64,000 bases of DNA from Haliscomenobacter sp040403615. GTDB taxonomy: Bacteria; Bacteroidota; Bacteroidia; Chitinophagales; Saprospiraceae. Location: positions 1 to 64,000 of the forward strand of contig NZ_JBBAKG010000005.1 in the NCBI RefSeq assembly GCF_040403615.1. The letters are read 5' to 3'. Both the position numbers and the translations under genes were made by a program. Under the pieces are notes generated by a model, which saw only the letters and a program-made list of their open reading frames with translations, made no database searches and was not told the origin of the DNA. This document shows positions 53,925 to 61,833 of the stretch, in pieces (the first letter of the stretch is position 1; each line of letters begins with the position of its first letter).

Positions 53925-55367
53925 ATGGCAATAACATCATTAATTCCACGCCTAAAAACACCAGGTGTATACGTTGAGGAAATTCCAAAACTTCCTCCTT
54001 CAATTGCCCAGGTAGAAACGGCGATCCCAGCTTTTATCGGTTATACTGAAAGAGCGCTTGACAGTAGAGGGGAGTCTTTGGTCAACAAACCCCAACGAAT
54101 TACTTCTTTGCTAGAGTATGAACGATATTTTGGCCGTGCAAATGCCGAGAAGGGTAGTATTACGGTCGATATTGTGAAGAAGAAAGAGAATGAATTTGAG
54201 TTGAATGGAAAGATCGACCCAGCGAAACGTTCCAAGTTTTTAATGTATTACGCATTGCAATTGTTCTTTGACAATGGTGGAGGTCCTTGTTGGATCGTAT
54301 CTGTTGGAACTTATGAGACATCAGAGGCGGGCGCTGTTTTAAAAGCAAATTTGTTGAATGGATTAAGCGCTACAGAGCGCATCGATGAAATTACGCTTTA
54401 TGTGTTTCCTGATGCGCAAGGACTCGATACTGAAATAGACTTTTATGACGTATACGGCAAAGCAATCGATCTTTGTGTAAAATTACAGGACCGGTTTACG
54501 GTAATGGATGTTTGGGAAGCCCCAGGTCAGCCAGCTGATGAATGGTTTAAAAGTATCGAAGGTTTCAGGGATAACACACCAACGGAAGTAGATATTATCA
54601 AATATGCTGGAGCATATTATCCGCGATTAAAAACCAGTATTGATTTTTGGTACGGTGGGAAAGGTGTTGGAGATGCCAACGTTCTCATTTCAAACTTTGC
54701 TGGGGCAAGCAATCTTGCGGAACTTAAGAAACTAGATAACTCATTGTATTTCCGGGCAAGAAATGCGATCGAAGCTATCCCTTGTGAAATGCCACCCTCT
54801 CCGGCTATTGTTGGAATATACGCCCGCGTTGATGCATCTAGAGGTGTTTGGAAAGCACCAGCCAATGTAAGTCTTCGTTCGGTGATTGAACCAGTCAAGT
54901 TGCTCACACATGAAGAACAAGGTAGGTTGAATGTGGACACCCTGGCTGGAAAATCTATCAATGCCATTCGTACTTTTCCAGGTCGTGGAAACTTAGTTTG
55001 GGGCGCACGCACCTTAGCTGGTAACGACAACGAATGGCGATACGTTCCGGTTCGTCGTTTTTTCAATATGGTGGAAGAATCGACCAAAAATGCGACCGCT
55101 CAATTTGTTTTTGAGCCCAACGATGCCAATACTTGGACTCGAGTTCGTGCTATGATTGAAAATTTTCTTACCCTGCAATGGCGTGCTGGCGCACTCATGG
55201 GAACTACCACTGATGAGGCATACTATGTGCGGGTTGGATTGAACGAAACCATGACAGAATTAGACATCTGGGAAGGCAGAATGATTGTCGAAATAGGTAT
55301 GGCTGTAGTACGACCAGCGGAGTTCATCATATTGCAATTTAGCCACAAAATGCTTGCGGAGTCCTAA
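53925..55367 (+). CDS. eCIS contractile sheath protein
   Basis: A 480-residue protein. The sheath N-terminus TPGVYVEEIPKLPPSIAQV and the C-terminal domain (NEWRYVPVRRFFNMVEESTK, then FEPNDANTWTRVRAMIENFL, RVGLNETMTELDIWEGRMIV and GMAVVRPAEFIILQFSHK) are the standard phage tail sheath/eCIS blocks. It would form the outer contractile cylinder around the two tube proteins encoded downstream. It appears to be the only sheath gene visible, whereas Afp and PVC loci carry three. Confidence 0.92.
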   Translation: MAITSLIPRLKTPGVYVEEIPKLPPSIAQVETAIPAFIGYTERALDSRGESLVNKPQRITSLLEYERYFGRANAEKGSITVDIVKKKENEFELNGKIDPAKRSKFLMYYALQLFFDNGGGPCWIVSVGTYETSEAGAVLKANLLNGLSATERIDEITLYVFPDAQGLDTEIDFYDVYGKAIDLCVKLQDRFTVMDVWEAPGQPADEWFKSIEGFRDNTPTEVDIIKYAGAYYPRLKTSIDFWYGGKGVGDANVLISNFAGASNLAELKKLDNSLYFRARNAIEAIPCEMPPSPAIVGIYARVDASRGVWKAPANVSLRSVIEPVKLLTHEEQGRLNVDTLAGKSINAIRTFPGRGNLVWGARTLAGNDNEWRYVPVRRFFNMVEESTKNATAQFVFEPNDANTWTRVRAMIENFLTLQWRAGALMGTTTDEAYYVRVGLNETMTELDIWEGRMIVEIGMAVVRPAEFIILQFSHKMLAES

Positions 55368-55399
55368 TCTCCAATTTGCTACCTAAAAAATAATTTAAT

Positions 55400-56281
55400 A
55401 TGTCTAATGCTAAATCTAAATGCGCTGATGTGGTCAAGCTGCCAGCTGACCTTATCTGTAAGTTCAGCAAAGATTTAAAAACGCAGATATCGGAGGAATG
55501 GAGTAAAATCAATTCATCCCGTACCATGATTGAATGTTATGAAATGGTTCGGGGGTACAAGCTTTGCTGCTTCAACATGACCGAAGAAACGTATCGATAT
55601 TTTCGAGATATCGACAACTTCGAAATTTTTGACATGCATAAAAGTACCGAAATTATCCAGGCCAATATCGATGCTTACATCAAGAAAAATCTGGAATTGT
55701 CGACTGAAATCAAAGCAGGCTCAAAATTATTGAATGATCTGAAGACAAAACTCCACGACGCCAATAACGCTGCTTGTGCAATGCGCAATTGCCTGAAGAG
55801 TATTCTGGGCTTTACGGATGATAATGTTCCTAAAGAAATTTCTAAAGTAACAGAGATTGCTAAAGCATTAAGCGCAGATGGTCAATACGCTGCGGAGGCA
55901 CTGGTCAAAATAGCTGGCATTCATACATTTGCAGATGTAGCTGGGCTCAAAGATTTCGGACAAAAGCTTGTAACCGCATCAAAGGAGCTAAAAACCAAAG
56001 TGGATGACAATGCAAAAAAAGCAGCGGAAGAAAACAGATTGGCACAAACGGAATTGACGAACAGCATTAATGAACTCAACAATACTGAATTCAGATTTTT
56101 TGGAGAAAATAGTACCATCAATGCGCTTCTCCATACGCGTGAATTCATTTGCGAAGGAGAATGTGAATCCATTGAGGTAGTTGAAGAAATTTGTAAGGAA
56201 TTCAACGATAAACCTGTGGAAACACCACCAGCTCCTCAAAAAGTCAAAGGGGGGAAGTATTCCAAAGATGATCGAGATTAA
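55400..56281 (+). CDS. Unrecognised helical, cysteine-rich eCIS-operon protein 1
   Basis: A 293-residue protein, predicted mostly alpha-helical with coiled-coil stretches (about 105-140 and 195-240, for example KELKTKVDDNAKKAAEENR). It carries ten cysteines, including KLCCFN and a C-terminal CEGECES pair. The end is a flexible charged/proline tail (ETPPAPQKVKGGKYSKDDRD). There is no signal peptide or membrane segment. It lies 32 bases after the sheath gene and 31 before the next unknown gene. I cannot relate it to a named eCIS family. It could be a structural adaptor, a tape-measure-like factor or cargo. Confidence 0.6.
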   Translation: MSNAKSKCADVVKLPADLICKFSKDLKTQISEEWSKINSSRTMIECYEMVRGYKLCCFNMTEETYRYFRDIDNFEIFDMHKSTEIIQANIDAYIKKNLELSTEIKAGSKLLNDLKTKLHDANNAACAMRNCLKSILGFTDDNVPKEISKVTEIAKALSADGQYAAEALVKIAGIHTFADVAGLKDFGQKLVTASKELKTKVDDNAKKAAEENRLAQTELTNSINELNNTEFRFFGENSTINALLHTREFICEGECESIEVVEEICKEFNDKPVETPPAPQKVKGGKYSKDDRD

Positions 56282-56312
56282 TTCATTTTTTTGACACAAA
56301 AAAAAATAAAAA

Positions 56313-57317
56313 ATGGCAGTATACAATACAAAGCCTTTTCTTAAAGAGAAGGTACCTTTTCTTAATCGACTAGAAAAGGAGTGCTGCTGCGCCGACGAAT
56401 CACCTGTTGATAACGGAGCAGAGGATTGTGATTGTTTGGAGTGTTGGGAAAAAGAACTTCAAATCGCAACCAATGAATTGAAGGAGGCTACTGCAAAATA
56501 CAATAAGGCAAAAAGTATTTTTGAGAATGCCTATGCTTGGGAAAGCAAATTAAAGCTGTGGATTGAAAATACCAAAGCCACTCATGAAAAGGCTATAGTT
56601 ACCTATGCTGAATTGGTCTTATTCATCGAATCCGTGAAAAAATTGGAGGTGAATTCCCAAAAGACCATATTGGTTATACAAAGTCTGGTCTGTTTGATAA
56701 AGAAAATTTTTGACTTAAACAGTCAGCTTTGTATTGAATGGGAAGGGAACATTGGTTTCAATTTGATTTATCAATTGAAGGAATACATCCGCTGCCATCA
56801 ATCACTGGATGAGCCTAAAAAGCAACAGGCATTGGCTTGTATTGAATCTTATGAAGTTAAGGTAAAAGAAATTTACGAGCTGCGGGTTACCATTTTGGGA
56901 AAAATGTTGCAACTCCTTCACCTTGCCACTGTAATTGCGACTTTTATTTACAATGAAGAAAGAAATTTTGGATTAAAATGGCAATTGAACGATTTACGGA
57001 AACGCCTCATTCAAGAAACGACTTCTCTCGGCAAAATGAATGAATGTTTCTGTGCTCCAGTTGAGCAACCTGATTTGACCCATCCTTGCGGCAAAGAAGA
57101 AGAACGAGCTTTGTTGCCAATCATGGCGATGGAAGGAAAAGGGAACAGTGATTATTACAATAAACTAAGCAGGTTGTATAATAAAGCGGAGACTGAATCA
57201 ATAATGTACCGTCTTGAAATGCAAGATGCTCGCAAGCGCTTGGATGAAATTTCATCAAGAAAAAACAGTCTTGAATTAGCTATCAACGCCGCTGAAGCAG
57301 CTGAGGCCGCAAAATAG
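56313..57317 (+). CDS. Unrecognised helical, cysteine-rich eCIS-operon protein 2
   Basis: A 334-residue protein. The N-terminus has a dense cysteine cluster: Cys24-Cys25-Cys26, then Cys39, Cys41 and Cys44 (DCDCLEC), with 13 cysteines in total, including ECFCAP near residue 248. Long coiled-coil segments occupy about 45-110 and 275-330 (ELKEATAKYNKAKSIFENAY, and an AINAAEAAEAAK end). One hydrophobic stretch (LQLLHLATVIATFIY) lies near residue 200. The cysteine cluster could bind metal, but no known finger pattern is seen. It sits between the preceding unknown gene and the first tube gene, so a role in the particle is likely but unproven. Confidence 0.6.
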   Translation: MAVYNTKPFLKEKVPFLNRLEKECCCADESPVDNGAEDCDCLECWEKELQIATNELKEATAKYNKAKSIFENAYAWESKLKLWIENTKATHEKAIVTYAELVLFIESVKKLEVNSQKTILVIQSLVCLIKKIFDLNSQLCIEWEGNIGFNLIYQLKEYIRCHQSLDEPKKQQALACIESYEVKVKEIYELRVTILGKMLQLLHLATVIATFIYNEERNFGLKWQLNDLRKRLIQETTSLGKMNECFCAPVEQPDLTHPCGKEEERALLPIMAMEGKGNSDYYNKLSRLYNKAETESIMYRLEMQDARKRLDEISSRKNSLELAINAAEAAEAAK

Positions 57318-57394
57318 CAAATTAGATTCCCCTTTTTACAGAAAAAGGCTAATCTATCAATTTAATTTATTCATCAACACAAATCAGCTTTATC

Positions 57395-57859
57395 ATGGCA
57401 GCTAAAGGAGATTATCCAATTCCAAAGTTTCATTTTATGGTGGAGTGGGGAGACGGTTTTCGCGTGGGTTTCACCGAAGTGAGTGGACTTGATTTTGAAA
57501 CCGAAGTGATCGAGTACCGCGAAGGCAGTAGTAAAAAATACAACAAATCCAAGCAACCAGGTCTTACCAAATACAGTGACATCACCCTAAAACGTGGAAC
57601 ATTCGAAGGTGACCTTGATTTTTTCAACCTTTGGAAAGAAACGGTTTTCTTTCAAGAAGGCAACAAAACTGGGAGCAAATATCGCCGCCCCATCACCATC
57701 AAATTGCTCAATGAGAACCACGAGCCAATTTTGGTATGGAAATTGGAAAACGCATGGCCTAAAAAAATCCAGTCGACCGATTTGAAAGCTGATGCCAATG
57801 AGGTTGCCATCGAGACCATGGAAATCGCTCACGAAGGGCTCACGATCTCTGAGAAGTAA
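57395..57859 (+). CDS. eCIS inner tube protein 1
   Basis: A 154-residue protein of the gp19/Hcp-like tail tube family: YPIPKFHFMVEWGDGFRVGF, TEVSGLDFETEVIEYREG, ITLKRGTFEGDLDFFNLWK and ILVWKLENAWPKKI followed by IETMEIAHEGLTI. It has no cysteine. Together with the next gene it makes the rigid tube that is driven out on contraction. The position after the sheath and before a second tube gene matches Afp1/Afp5-type pairs. Confidence 0.9.
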   Translation: MAAKGDYPIPKFHFMVEWGDGFRVGFTEVSGLDFETEVIEYREGSSKKYNKSKQPGLTKYSDITLKRGTFEGDLDFFNLWKETVFFQEGNKTGSKYRRPITIKLLNENHEPILVWKLENAWPKKIQSTDLKADANEVAIETMEIAHEGLTISEK

Positions 57860-57912
57860 AGATTTCACGGCATCCCCGATCCATTTTCGTTACGGACTTC
57901 AATTATTGGTAA

Positions 57913-58416
57913 ATGTCAGATACAACCAAAGTGGTACCCAGTTTCCACCAAATGGTCGGTTTCCATTTTTTGGTCACTTTTGAAAAGTTACCCAACGCTG
58001 GAAATCTTGATGTTAGCTTTCAATCAGTTAGTGGCTTGGACGTTCAGATGGACACAGAGACTTGGAAGGAAGGTGGGGAAAATCGCTTTGAGCATACCCT
58101 GCCTTCCAGAAGCAAGTTTTCTTCAACTCTAACTCTGAAGAGAGGGCTTTTGAAACCTGGGCAATCTGGACTAAGCAATTGGTGCATCAACAGTTTTGTG
58201 CACCTAAAAATCGTTCCACTCGAAACGGTAAACGTTCAACTTTTGGATGAAAATCACAACGCTTTGCTTGTCTGGAATCTTGCGCATGTCTGGCCCAAAA
58301 GCTGGAAAATTGCCGAGTTCAACGCAGAGCGGAGCGAAGTCTTGATCGAAACCCTTGAGTTGAATTTTAATCGATTTTCACTACAAAATGCTAATTCAAA
58401 TGCCAATAGAAATTAG
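57913..58416 (+). CDS. eCIS inner tube protein 2 (baseplate-proximal type)
   Basis: A 167-residue paralog of the preceding tube protein, aligned by FHFLVTFEKLPNAG, FQSVSGLDVQMDTETWKEGG, STLTLKRGLLKPGQSGLSNW and VWNLAHVWPKSWKI. It is longer and more divergent, with an Asn-rich end (NANSNANRN). In other eCIS the second tube protein forms the ring that joins tube to spike. It overlaps the next small gene by 17 bases. Confidence 0.88.
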   Translation: MSDTTKVVPSFHQMVGFHFLVTFEKLPNAGNLDVSFQSVSGLDVQMDTETWKEGGENRFEHTLPSRSKFSSTLTLKRGLLKPGQSGLSNWCINSFVHLKIVPLETVNVQLLDENHNALLVWNLAHVWPKSWKIAEFNAERSEVLIETLELNFNRFSLQNANSNANRN

Positions 58417-58573
58417 AGAACTTGTCATCAAAGCTACCGTTTCATCTTCCAATGGGAATGGGTCGACGGCCACTACCAACAACAATGGCAGTACTACTGA
58501 TACAAAAGAAGCAGACGTTAACCTGATCGTCGAGAAAGTCTTGGCTATTTTAAAAGAAAAATCTGAAAGGTAA
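58400..58573 (+). CDS. DUF5908 small eCIS protein
   Basis: 57 residues from the ATG at 58400 (MPIEIRELVIKATV), the standard DUF5908 start; an ATG at 58388 would add four residues. The middle is a low-complexity Ser/Gly/Asn/Thr linker, and the C-terminus is a short helix (NLIVEKVLAILKEK). These small proteins occur regularly between tube and baseplate genes of Bacteroidota eCIS and have no known activity. The start lies within the end of the second tube gene. Confidence 0.85.
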   Translation: MPIEIRELVIKATVSSSNGNGSTATTNNNGSTTDTKEADVNLIVEKVLAILKEKSER

Positions 58574-58577
58574 CCTC

Positions 58578-59288
58578 ATGCAAAATGGCTCCTTGGAGAA
58601 GGTTAATATTTATGCTTACACTGATAAGAAACTAAACAATAGAAGTCCTCTTAGTCCGAACCCGTTTATCCTGCCCTTAAATCCTGAAAATTATTCTAAA
58701 AACTTCAAGGTTGAAACGGATAACCGACGTGGGCATGGCAACCAAGGAACGGATCCGCGGTACATTTCAACACCTCCTGAAGAATTAAGACTTGATTTTA
58801 TTTTTGACGGGACGGGTACCATCGAAAACTACAAATACCCAAACGAACAGGATAAATCTGTCAAAAAACAACTTGAGTTGTTTTTACAAACAGTTTATCA
58901 AATGAAAGGTGACATCCATCGACCAAATTTCCTCAGAGTACATTGGGGTAAATACTTGGTTTTTCCCTGTATTTTGTCCAATCTCGACATCAACTACCAG
59001 CTTTTTGAACCCAATGGAGATCCACTCCGAGTTAAACTAAGTGCTACTTTTTTGAACTACATGGCTCAAGAAGAACGTACTCGCCGCGAAGCTCAAAGCT
59101 CTCCAGACCTTACACATCTGAGACAAGCCAAAGCAGGCGACCGACTTGACTTAATGACCCACAACATTTACAACGATACAAAGTACATATTGCAAGTAGC
59201 CAAAGCAAATAAGTTAATTACGCTGAGGCGTTTAAAGTCTGGAACTGAACTGCGTTTCCCCCCAATCGATAAAACGGAAGGAGTATGA
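58578..59288 (+). CDS. eCIS tube-baseplate adaptor (CIS_tube/Afp7-like, LysM-type end)
   Basis: A 236-residue protein. The first 170 residues match the CIS tube-protein N-terminal domain (FILPLNPENYSKNFKVET, PPEELRLDFIFDGTGTIENY, RPNFLRVHWGKYLVFPCILS, LFEPNGDPLRVKLSATFLNY). The C-terminus reads AGDRLDLMTHNIYNDTKYIL and continues with VAKANKLITLRRLKSGTELR, which is a LysM-like module as in Afp7 and T4 gp53. It would connect the tube ring to the spike. Its stop codon overlaps the VgrG start in the sequence ATGA. Confidence 0.88.
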   Translation: MQNGSLEKVNIYAYTDKKLNNRSPLSPNPFILPLNPENYSKNFKVETDNRRGHGNQGTDPRYISTPPEELRLDFIFDGTGTIENYKYPNEQDKSVKKQLELFLQTVYQMKGDIHRPNFLRVHWGKYLVFPCILSNLDINYQLFEPNGDPLRVKLSATFLNYMAQEERTRREAQSSPDLTHLRQAKAGDRLDLMTHNIYNDTKYILQVAKANKLITLRRLKSGTELRFPPIDKTEGV

Positions 59289-61060
59289 GTACCCGAACAG
59301 CGATTCCAAATTCCTCTACCCACGACGTGGTCACTTATGACCTAGTTGTAAACGGAAATGCATTGGACACGGCACTTCAGGTGCTCAGTATTTCGGTAAC
59401 CAATGAAATCAACCGCATCCCAACTGCTCACATCAGCTTGCGCGATGGAGAAGCTGCGGAGCAAAGTTTTGCCATTAGCAATAGTGCCGACTTTGTTCCA
59501 GGTAATAGAATTCAAATTAAAATTGGTAGAGATAGTCAAAATGCTACAGTATTTAAAGGCATAATCATCAAGCATCACATAAAAATCAACGAAACCGGGG
59601 TAAGCGAATTGATGGTTGAATGCAAAGATGAAGCGGTAAAAATGACCGTGGGACGGCACAATCGTTACTACGAAAACAGTACAGACAGCCAAGTTATCGA
59701 AGAACTTATTGGCCGTTATTCCCAATTAAATTCGGATATTGAATCCACCAATTTGGTTCACAAAGAACTTGTTCAGCATCACTGTACCGACTGGGATTTC
59801 GTACTTTCTCGAGCCGAAGCCAATGGCAAACTAGTCATTGTTGAGGAAGGTACCATTAAAGTCAAAAGACCCAATACTTCTGTAAGCCCGACTTTACAAG
59901 TAGCATATGGTGCTAGTTTACTTGAATTTGAAGCCGAAATGGATGCCCGTACTCAATGGAAATCTGTGGAAGCCAAAGCTTGGGATTACACCAATCAAAC
60001 GTTGTTTGAACACCGTTCTAGTACCGCTCCAGTTACGGAGCCTGGGAACCTTAGTGGAAGCACTTTAGCGAATGATGCCATCAACCTTGAAAAACTAGAA
60101 CTCCGGCATACTGGGCAGCTACTTGAAGCGGAATTACAACAATGGACTGAAGCAGCCATGCTCAAAAGCCGCTTGGCCAAAATATGCGGAAGAGCAAAAT
60201 TTTTGGGATTTTCGGGCATCATGCCAGGGCAAATGATTGATTTGCAAGGGGTAGGTAGCCGATTTAATGGCAAGGCTTTTGTCAGCGCTGTTCGTCACAA
60301 CATTGGCAATGGAGCCTGGGATACCCATGTGCAATTTGGACTTACCCCAAAGTGGTTTCATCAGTCGGAAGACATTATAGACACACCTGCTGCAGGTTTA
60401 TTACCTGCTGTACAAGGCTTACAAATTGGCAAAGTGGTTCAATTGCAAGATGATCCTGATGGTGAGCACCGAATTTTGGTACGACTTCCGATTGTTGACA
60501 ACAACGCCAGAGGTATCTGGGCTAGAGTTGCAACGCTTGATGCCGGGAACAATCGGGGATCTTTTTTTCGTCCTGAAATTGACGATGAAGTCGTTGTCGG
60601 TTTTTTGAATGACGATCCTCGTGATTCCATCGTGCTCGGCATGCTGCACAGTAGCGCCAAACCGGCCCCAATTAATGCACAAGATGACAATCATGAAAAG
60701 GGATTCGTTACCCGCAGCGATATGCGTATCCATTTCAATGATGACACCAAAATCATTACCATTAGCACACCTGCTGGCAATAGCATAACCCTCAGTGAAC
60801 AGGATACCTCAATTGTGGTTACAGATCAAAACAACAACACGGTCAAACTTGAGCCTGCCGGGATTACTTTAGATAGCCCTGCGGACATAAAAATCAATGC
60901 CGGGGGCAGAATCGAAATTTCCGCTACTGCCACATTAAGTATGAGCGCAGCTCAAATGGCTATTTCTGCCCAAAGTTCGATGGAATTGACCGGTGCGACA
61001 ACAAAGCTTTCGGGTTCGGGCATAACCGAAATCACAGGGTCATTGGTAAAAATAAATTAG
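59285..61060 (+). CDS. VgrG/Afp8-like spike protein
   Basis: A 591-residue protein. Residues about 1-370 form the gp27-like (phage late control D) part: VNEINRIPTAHISLRDGE-type start, GRHNRYYENSTDSQVIEELI and HHCTDWDFVLSRAEANGKLV. Residues about 380-480 form the gp5 OB fold (IGKVVQLQDDPDGEHRILVR, GSFFRPEIDDEVVVGFLNDD). The C-terminal 90 residues are a repetitive beta-helix stalk (NNNTVKLEPAGITLDSPADI, SMELTGATTKLSGSG). It trimerises into the central spike and receives the PAAR tip encoded 23 bases downstream. No effector domain extends the C-terminus. Confidence 0.93.
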   Translation: MSTRTAIPNSSTHDVVTYDLVVNGNALDTALQVLSISVTNEINRIPTAHISLRDGEAAEQSFAISNSADFVPGNRIQIKIGRDSQNATVFKGIIIKHHIKINETGVSELMVECKDEAVKMTVGRHNRYYENSTDSQVIEELIGRYSQLNSDIESTNLVHKELVQHHCTDWDFVLSRAEANGKLVIVEEGTIKVKRPNTSVSPTLQVAYGASLLEFEAEMDARTQWKSVEAKAWDYTNQTLFEHRSSTAPVTEPGNLSGSTLANDAINLEKLELRHTGQLLEAELQQWTEAAMLKSRLAKICGRAKFLGFSGIMPGQMIDLQGVGSRFNGKAFVSAVRHNIGNGAWDTHVQFGLTPKWFHQSEDIIDTPAAGLLPAVQGLQIGKVVQLQDDPDGEHRILVRLPIVDNNARGIWARVATLDAGNNRGSFFRPEIDDEVVVGFLNDDPRDSIVLGMLHSSAKPAPINAQDDNHEKGFVTRSDMRIHFNDDTKIITISTPAGNSITLSEQDTSIVVTDQNNNTVKLEPAGITLDSPADIKINAGGRIEISATATLSMSAAQMAISAQSSMELTGATTKLSGSGITEITGSLVKIN

Positions 61061-61083
61061 AATTTCTTACTTAACACGCCTTC

Positions 61084-61371
61084 ATGCCATTCGCTGCCCG
61101 AATCACAGACATGCATACTTGCCCATTAACCCCTGTAGTACCACATGTTGGGGGGCCCATCATCAGTACCTCTGCACCAAATGTATTGATCGCGGGGTTA
61201 CCGGCTGCGGTGGTAGGAGATATGTGTTTGTGTGTAGGGCCACCGGATGTTATCGTTAAAGGATCCGCTACTGTATTGATTGGAGGAAAACCCGCGGCAC
61301 GCATGGGAGACATGACCGCTCACGGCGGTGTGATCATACAAGGAGCTCCAAATGTAATCATTGGAGGATAA
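61084..61371 (+). CDS. PAAR-domain spike tip protein
   Basis: A 95-residue stand-alone PAAR protein: PFAARITDMHTCP, GPIISTSAPNVLIAGLPAAV, GDMCLCVGPPDVIVKG and AARMGDMTAHGGVIIQGAPN. The conserved His and Cys residues for the zinc site at the apex are present (His10, Cys13, a later His and Cys). It caps the VgrG stalk. No toxin domain is fused to it. Confidence 0.93.
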   Translation: MPFAARITDMHTCPLTPVVPHVGGPIISTSAPNVLIAGLPAAVVGDMCLCVGPPDVIVKGSATVLIGGKPAARMGDMTAHGGVIIQGAPNVIIGG

Positions 61372-61383
61372 AAGCACATTACT

Positions 61384-61806
61384 ATGGAAAGAGAATCTTC
61401 ATTTTTAGGCGTAGGCTGGGCGTTCCCACCTGCTTTTGATAAGTCTTTAGGAGCCGTAGAATTGGCATATGATGTTGATGATATTCACCAAAGTTTGCAA
61501 ATTCTCCTTTCCACCAGCATCGGCGAACGAGTAATGCAACCAACCTTCGGTTGTAATTTGAGAGATTATCAATTCGAACCCTTGAGCAATACTTTCCTTG
61601 GTTTTTTAGAAGACATGGTTGAACGAGCCATCCTATTTTTTGAGCCAAGAATTGTTGTAGAAAACATCTTAATTACAGAACCGGAAGACTTTCAGTTATA
61701 CGAAGGCAAAGTCCTGATTACTGTAGAATATATGATTGCAGGAACCAATACCCGCAATAACTTTGTCTACGATTTTTATCTACGCGAAGCAGATCGAACG
61801 ATTTAG
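61384..61806 (+). CDS. gp25-like baseplate protein
   Basis: A 140-residue protein of the gpW/gp25 family: VELAYDVDDIHQSLQILLST, GERVMQPTFGCNLRDYQFEP and VERAILFFEPRIVVENI. The conserved SIGERVM(Q)P stretch with Glu-Arg is the signature of the lysozyme-related gp25 sheath initiator. It would form the baseplate wedge that nucleates sheath assembly. It begins 12 bases after the PAAR gene and ends 27 bases before the large baseplate gene. Confidence 0.92.
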   Translation: MERESSFLGVGWAFPPAFDKSLGAVELAYDVDDIHQSLQILLSTSIGERVMQPTFGCNLRDYQFEPLSNTFLGFLEDMVERAILFFEPRIVVENILITEPEDFQLYEGKVLITVEYMIAGTNTRNNFVYDFYLREADRTI

Positions 61807-61833
61807 TGAACATAATTTAATCAGCAAGAAGAC

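Noticed and set aside
59285..61371. A type VI secretion system, suggested by VgrG and PAAR
   Set aside because: The DUF4255 cap, DUF5908, CIS_tube/LysM protein and a phage-like sheath in one operon are eCIS features; no TssJLM membrane complex is seen in the window.
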